Positions 60,061-64,000 of a stretch of DNA of 64,000 bases are shown here, piece after piece. Location: NCBI GenBank assembly GCA_029203185.1, contig CP119310.1, positions 3,788,001-3,852,000 on the forward strand, read 5' to 3'. The notes beneath the pieces are model-generated. The model was not told the DNA's origin. It ran no database searches and saw nothing but the letters and a program-made list of their open reading frames with translations. A program made the translations under genes and the position numbers. Source of the DNA: Candidatus Chryseobacterium colombiense (lineage in GTDB: Bacteria; Bacteroidota; Bacteroidia; Flavobacteriales; Weeksellaceae). Every line of letters starts with the position of its first letter. The first letter of the stretch is position 1.

Positions 60061-60456
60061 TTAGTAAGAAGCCATTTTTGTCTGGCCATTTTCTTTATTC
60101 TTCTTATAATGAAACAAAACCATATCTGCATCCTTTTTTAGAAATGTTATATTTCCATGAATATCGGAATATTGATATTCACCGTTGGCTGCAGTATATT
60201 CCGGCAGCTCATCGACTTTTTTTACCTCATATGTTTTGCCGTCAAGAAATACCTTGGCTGTACTTTGAGTATGATTGATCATCACTTCCATCTGATCTCC
60301 AAAATCATCTACGAAAGTGGCTCGTGTAATACTGTCTTTAGCTGTTTCGGTGGAAGGTTTTATAGCTACGACTTCATTTTCTTTTGTAGAATGCTTACAT
60401 GAAATGGCGGTGAGGATAAAAATGAAGAATAGTGAAAATAGAATCTTTTTTTTCAT
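60061..60456 (-). CDS. Small lipoprotein, possibly MliC-like
   Basis: 131 residues. Lipoprotein signal MKKKILFSLFFIFILTAISC. The remaining domain (ATFVDDFGDQMEVMINHTQ, AKVFLDGKTYEVKKVDELPE, YSDIHGNITFLKKDADMVLF) has the strand order and spacing of MliC/lysozyme-inhibitor-type beta barrels, but without the Cys pair and strong motif, so this is a weak match. First gene of a two-gene unit with the META lipoprotein. Confidence 0.75.
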   Translation of the reverse strand: MKKKILFSLFFIFILTAISCKHSTKENEVVAIKPSTETAKDSITRATFVDDFGDQMEVMINHTQSTAKVFLDGKTYEVKKVDELPEYTAANGEYQYSDIHGNITFLKKDADMVLFHYKKNKENGQTKMASY

Positions 60457-60498
60457 AATAATTTGTTTTTGCGTGTTTCATTGGTGTGATTTGTTTGG

Positions 60499-60506
60499 CA
60501 AAGTTA
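60499..60506 (-). promoter_or_regulatory. Putative -7 box of the small lipoprotein pair
   Basis: Minus-strand TAACTTTG, matching TAnnTTTG, 42 nt before the ATG at 60456. Confidence 0.4.
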
Positions 60507-60817
60507 TTGTTTTTCTGGGTAAAAATTGTTAATTTATTATAAATTATAGAGTTGTTTTTAAAATTAGAGGAATTTACATTTTTTAAATATCTCATAGTTT
60601 CTCTATTTTTTTGTTATTTCTTAGATGGTTGAAGCTTTTTTATATAATTTAAAATTTAAAATACTGAAAATCAAAATGAAAAAAATAATTTTATAGATAG
60701 AGTTTTAAAGGGTTGGATTACCTCAATTGCTATTCAGCATATTTAAAGGAAAGTTAAATATTGTTAATATATGCCATTTATCATGAAATTGTTTCAAGAT
60801 GTATAGGAACTAAGACT
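60507..60817. other. Intergenic region without a recognised gene
   Basis: AT-rich spacer between divergent units. I see no further gene, tRNA or strong hairpin. Confidence 0.5.
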
Positions 60818-60825
60818 TACATTTG
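60818..60825 (+). promoter_or_regulatory. Putative -7 box of the small membrane-protein gene
   Basis: TACATTTG, matching TAnnTTTG, 12 nt before ATG 60838. It overlaps a TTG at 60823, which is therefore not a start. Confidence 0.45.
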
Positions 60826-60837
60826 TGCCTTCAAATT

Positions 60838-61227
60838 ATGAGAACGTATATAGTATACTTTTTGACCAGTCTTTTTCTGCTATTTGTTGTAGAAAGCAAG
60901 ATTAATGTCAAAACTTTAAAAAACGACTATACCCATTCTTCTCATCATTTACCTAAAAAAGCAAACCGACTTAACCAGACTTACGAAAAACTTTCGATCC
61001 AGCAGACTCCAGATGATCTAAGCAATGCTTATTCATTAGAACTTACGGAAGATGATTTTCAACTATCAGATACTTTTCAGGCGATGGTTGTTTTTGCCAG
61101 TGTATTTACGTTGGTATATATTTTTGGTTTAAAAAGTTTCAAAAAGCTTAAGCCTACTATTCAAGGCTTTTTATCAGACTTTTCCTCAGTGAAAAGATTC
61201 ATTCTGATCCGTTCTATCAGAATTTAA
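60838..61227 (+). CDS. Hypothetical small membrane protein, possibly frameshifted at the end
   Basis: 129 residues from ATG 60838. A membrane segment at the start (TYIVYFLTSLFLLFVVES), a soluble Lys/Asn-rich middle (THSSHHLPKKANRLNQT), and a second membrane segment (FQAMVVFASVFTLVYIFG). The last part KPTIQGFLSDFSSVKRFILIRSIRI is encoded in one frame, while an overlapping frame continues with a plausible membrane segment to 61337. No family recognised. It lies upstream of the RND efflux genes but without a clear link. Confidence 0.7.
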   Translation: MRTYIVYFLTSLFLLFVVESKINVKTLKNDYTHSSHHLPKKANRLNQTYEKLSIQQTPDDLSNAYSLELTEDDFQLSDTFQAMVVFASVFTLVYIFGLKSFKKLKPTIQGFLSDFSSVKRFILIRSIRI

Positions 61228-61337
61228 AACTCTTTAGGTTGCTGTTGATTCTTTCAGCAGGAATGTTATGCGTTGTATTTGTTGGTAATCATTACACCGT
61301 ATATTCTCTTATTACCATTTTCATATTAAAACATTAA
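61152..61337 (+). pseudogene. Open frame that may be the displaced C-terminal end of the upstream gene
   Basis: In the frame one base back from the gene above, the sequence is open from 61152 to a TAA at 61335 and reads KIHSDPFYQNLKLFRLLLIL, then SAGMLCVVFVGNHYTVYSLI and TIFILKH. It has no start codon at its beginning and looks like a membrane helix. It could be a leftover after an indel or be reached by a -1 shift near 61192 (GTG AAA AGA). Coding nature is uncertain. Confidence 0.4.
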
Positions 61338-61361
61338 CGATTTACATAAACTCTAGAAATT

Positions 61362-62447
61362 ATGATTAAAAGAGTTGTCGCAAGCATTGCGCTAAGCAGT
61401 CTTTTATTGTTCACAGGTTGTAACAAGAAAAAAGAAGAGAAAGAAGAAGCTACAATTTATCCCGTAACCTTTCCGGTAGTAATGGATACGGTGATTGACA
61501 AAGAGTACGTAGCGCAGATCAGATCTGTAAAGAACATTGAAGTTCGTGCACAGGAGAAAGGTTTCCTTGAGAAAATCTTTGTGGACGAAGGTCAGTTTGT
61601 TCATCAGGGACAGACATTGTTCAGAATTATGCCCAAATTGTATCAGGCGGAATTACTGAAAGCTCAGGCAGAAGTTGCCCAAGCCACGATTGAACTGAAA
61701 AATGCAAGTACATTGGCCAGCAACAACATCGTTTCCAAAAACGAAAGAGCAATGGCCAAAGCTAAGTTGGATGCAGCAAATGCAGAAGCAAAATTAGCAC
61801 AGATCCACTTGTCATTTACAGACATTAAAGCTCCGTTTTCAGGGATTATCAACAGATTGCCTTTGAGATTGGGAAGTTTGGTGGATGAAGGAGATTTGTT
61901 GACGTCTCTTTCCGATAATACAAATATGTACACTTATTTCAATGTATCGGAGCCGGAATATCTTAACTATCAAAGAAATGTATCCTCAAGAGGAAGTAAT
62001 CAGGTAGGTCTATTAATGGCAAACGGAGATTTGTTTCCTCAAAAAGGTGAAGTTGAGACGATTACGGGAGAATTTGATAATGAAACAGGAAACATTGCCT
62101 TCAGAGCAAAATTCCCGAATCCTGACAAATTATTAAGAAATGGGGAAACAGGAAAAGTAAGAATGACTTTGCCATTGAAAAACGCTTTAATTATTCCACA
62201 AAAAGCAACTTACGAAATTCAGGACCAGAAATATGTTTTCGTAGTGGATAAAAACGGAGTGGCAAAATCCAGAAATATAAAGATAGCTTATGAACTTCCG
62301 GATGTATATGTTGTAGCCTCAGGTCTTGCAACAGGAGATAAAATCTTATTGGAAGGAGTTCAGAAAGTGAAAGATGATCAGAAAGTTCAGGTTAAAGCTC
62401 AGGATCCGAAAAAAGTTCTTCAATCATTAAAATTAAAAGCAGAGTAG
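61362..62447 (+). CDS. RND efflux periplasmic adaptor (membrane fusion protein)
   Basis: 361 residues. Lipoprotein signal (ALSSLLLFTGCNKKKEEK). The MFP layout is seen: a lipoyl half-motif VEVRAQEKGFLEKIFVDEGQ (NIEVRAQ), a hairpin with KLYQAELLKAQAEVAQATIE, the second lipoyl half with FTDIKAPFSGIINRLPLRLG, and beta-barrel and membrane-proximal parts ending in GDKILLEGVQKVKDDQKV. It bridges the RND pump and the outer-membrane channel. The pump gene starts 88 bp downstream, so the two form an operon; the outer-membrane factor would be beyond the window. Confidence 0.95.
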   Translation: MIKRVVASIALSSLLLFTGCNKKKEEKEEATIYPVTFPVVMDTVIDKEYVAQIRSVKNIEVRAQEKGFLEKIFVDEGQFVHQGQTLFRIMPKLYQAELLKAQAEVAQATIELKNASTLASNNIVSKNERAMAKAKLDAANAEAKLAQIHLSFTDIKAPFSGIINRLPLRLGSLVDEGDLLTSLSDNTNMYTYFNVSEPEYLNYQRNVSSRGSNQVGLLMANGDLFPQKGEVETITGEFDNETGNIAFRAKFPNPDKLLRNGETGKVRMTLPLKNALIIPQKATYEIQDQKYVFVVDKNGVAKSRNIKIAYELPDVYVVASGLATGDKILLEGVQKVKDDQKVQVKAQDPKKVLQSLKLKAE

Positions 62448-62451
62448 AATA

Positions 62452-62476
62452 CGATAATTGATAAGCGATAATTGAT
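62452..62476 (+). repeat. Short direct repeat CGATAATTGAT
   Basis: Two copies at 62452-62462 and 62466-62476 in the gap between the adaptor and pump genes. Similar in style to the repeat at 12670-12708, but the bases differ. Confidence 0.45.
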
Positions 62477-62535
62477 CGTATAAAACGGTTCAAACTCATC
62501 ATTTATCATTCATCAATAATAATTTATATTATTTT

Positions 62536-64000
62536 ATGTTTAAGAAATTCATTCGCAGACCTGTTCTGTCTATCGTAATCTCTTTGATTATCGTATTTAT
62601 GGGAGTTTTGTCCCTGACTAAATTGCCGATTACACAGTTCCCGTCGATTTCACCGCCAAAAGTAAACATCACCGCAGAATATCCGGGGGCCAACAACGAA
62701 TTGTTGATCAAGTCCGTAGTTATTCCGTTGGAAAGAGGTTTAAATGGTGTACCGGGAATGAAATATATGACTTCCGATGCCGGAAACGACGGGGAAGCTT
62801 CTATTCAGGTGGTTTTCGATTTGGGAACCGATCCGAACGTGGCAGCTGTAAACGTGCAAAACCGTGTATCTTCGGTTGTAAATAAATTGCCGCCGTTGGT
62901 AGTTCGTGAAGGGGTAAAGATTACCCGTGAAGAACCCAATATGTTGATGTACATTAACTTGTATAGTGATGATCCTAAAGCTGACCAAAAATTCCTTTTC
63001 AACTATGCGGATATCAACGTGATGTCTGAATTGAGAAGAGTTGGTGGTGTCGGTTTCGCAGATATCTTGGGAACAAGAGAATATGCAATGCGTATCTGGC
63101 TAAAACCTGACAGATTAACAGCTTACAGTATTTCGGCAGATGAAGTAATGGAAGCTTTGAATCAGCAGAGTTTGGAAGCATCTCCTGGTAAAACGGGGGA
63201 AAGTTCCGGAAAGCGTTCGCAGTCATTTGAATATATTTTAAAATATCCGGGTCGTTTCAATAATGAAAAGGACTACGGAAATATAATCCTTAAAGCAAAA
63301 CCAGGGGGAGAATTTATCAGATTAAAAGATGTTGCAGATATTGAATTCGGTTCTTCGATGTATGATATTTATTCTACATTGAATGGTAAGCCTTCTGCAG
63401 CGATCACGGTAAAACAATCCTACGGTTCCAATGCAAGTGACGTTATCAAAAACGTAAAATCTTTGATGGCTGAATTGCAGAAAACAACCTTCCCAAAAGG
63501 AATGCACTACGACATCAGCTATGACGTATCGAGATTCCTGGATGCTTCAATCGAAAAAGTAGTTCACACACTATTTGAGGCTTTCGTTCTGGTAGCCATT
63601 GTGGTATTCTTGTTCTTGGGCGACTGGCGCTCAACATTGATTCCGGCCTTAGCGGTTCCTGTTTCATTGGTAGGGACATTTGCTATCATGTCTGCTTTTG
63701 GAATTACATTAAATATGATCTCGCTCTTTGCTCTCGTAATGGCGATTGGGGTTGTAGTGGATGATGCGATTGTGGTAATTGAAGCCGTTCACGCCAAGAT
63801 GGAGGAGAAACATTTATCTCCATTAAAAGCAACAGAAGAAGCTATGCATGAGATCAGCGGAGCGATTATTGCGATCACTTTGGTAATGGCGTCCGTATTC
63901 ATTCCGATTGCGTTTATGTCAGGTCCGGTTGGGGTTTTCTATCGTCAGTTTTCCATTACAATGGCTTCTGCGATTATCCTTTCAGGGGTTGTGGCTTTAA
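62536..64000 (+). CDS. RND efflux pump inner-membrane subunit (HAE1 family), cut by the window edge
   Basis: 488 codons visible from ATG 62536 to the right edge, about half of the usual 1050. Starts MFKKFIRRPVLSIVISLIIV with the first membrane helix, followed by PITQFPSISPPKVNITAEYP, the porter domain (PNVAAVNVQNRVSSVVNKLP, GVGFADILGTREYAMRIWL), then helices 2-4. The proton-relay Asp pair is present in VVVDDAIVVIEAVH. This is typical of an HAE1-type drug exporter. The substrate is unknown. Confidence 0.95.
   Translation, partial: MFKKFIRRPVLSIVISLIIVFMGVLSLTKLPITQFPSISPPKVNITAEYPGANNELLIKSVVIPLERGLNGVPGMKYMTSDAGNDGEASIQVVFDLGTDPNVAAVNVQNRVSSVVNKLPPLVVREGVKITREEPNMLMYINLYSDDPKADQKFLFNYADINVMSELRRVGGVGFADILGTREYAMRIWLKPDRLTAYSISADEVMEALNQQSLEASPGKTGESSGKRSQSFEYILKYPGRFNNEKDYGNIILKAKPGGEFIRLKDVADIEFGSSMYDIYSTLNGKPSAAITVKQSYGSNASDVIKNVKSLMAELQKTTFPKGMHYDISYDVSRFLDASIEKVVHTLFEAFVLVAIVVFLFLGDWRSTLIPALAVPVSLVGTFAIMSAFGITLNMISLFALVMAIGVVVDDAIVVIEAVHAKMEEKHLSPLKATEEAMHEISGAIIAITLVMASVFIPIAFMSGPVGVFYRQFSITMASAIILSGVVAL

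Overview
The window reads as chromosome of a low-GC Bacteroidota bacterium, most likely Chryseobacterium or a close relative (Flavobacteriia, Weeksellaceae). This rests on a complete gldKLMN type IX secretion (T9SS) core operon, a PorZ-like gene, type A and type B T9SS C-terminal sorting domains, DUF6443-type RHS proteins, DUF4270 and DUF6496 proteins, and Bacteroidota-style promoters (TTTG, 18-19 nt gap, TAnnTTTG). The genus is an inference from protein style and gene order.

Layout. 1-8300 (minus): a three-gene secreted cassette made of a T9SS-sorted propeller-like protein, a 1150-residue SpvB/RHS-like protein and a large RHS protein that runs off the left edge. 8.6-18 kb: an M23 peptidase, gpsA, mqo, small conserved genes (DUF1684, GNAT), an SDR dehydrogenase and a GH63-type glucosidase. 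17.9-22.6 kb (minus): tightly packed operon of a 5'-nucleotidase split into two genes, porZ and recO. 22.6-28.6 kb: dapA, a GNAT, an AraC-type regulator overlapping a degenerate receiver-domain gene, recG and a thioredoxin. 28.6-36.1 kb (minus): three POT peptide transporters followed upstream by a DPP-IV-like peptidase, a peptide-uptake block. 36.2-46.8 kb: small stress-type genes, a GlgP-like phosphorylase, a possible PD-(D/E)xK protein, a type B T9SS cargo, DUF1572, mtaB, an FMN glutamate-synthase-like protein, an FKBP-like lipoprotein and an S4 RNA-binding protein. 46.8-49.1 kb: aroK, a tRNA Lys-Leu-Lys-Lys array containing a 160-bp duplication, and panC. 49.2-58.4 kb (plus): short GlgA-like protein, DUF4270 lipoprotein, glmS, gldKLMN. 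58.5-64 kb: FAD oxidoreductase, two small lipoproteins, a possibly frameshifted membrane protein and the start of an RND efflux operon.

The main functional theme is export through T9SS: the machine (gldKLMN), an accessory (porZ) and several cargos (propeller protein, type B adhesin-like protein) lie in one window. A second theme is peptide scavenging (DPP-IV plus POT carriers). The points most worth a second look are the RHS cassette with its HExxxH C-terminal domain, the two glycogen-type enzymes that each lack a catalytic signature (Lys to Thr at the PLP site of GlgP; no KxGG and no C-terminal domain in GlgA), the AraC/pseudo-receiver pair, the large low-complexity insertion inside the M23 peptidase, and the apparent frameshift at 61.2 kb. 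All family assignments come from reading the translations; no database search was run.
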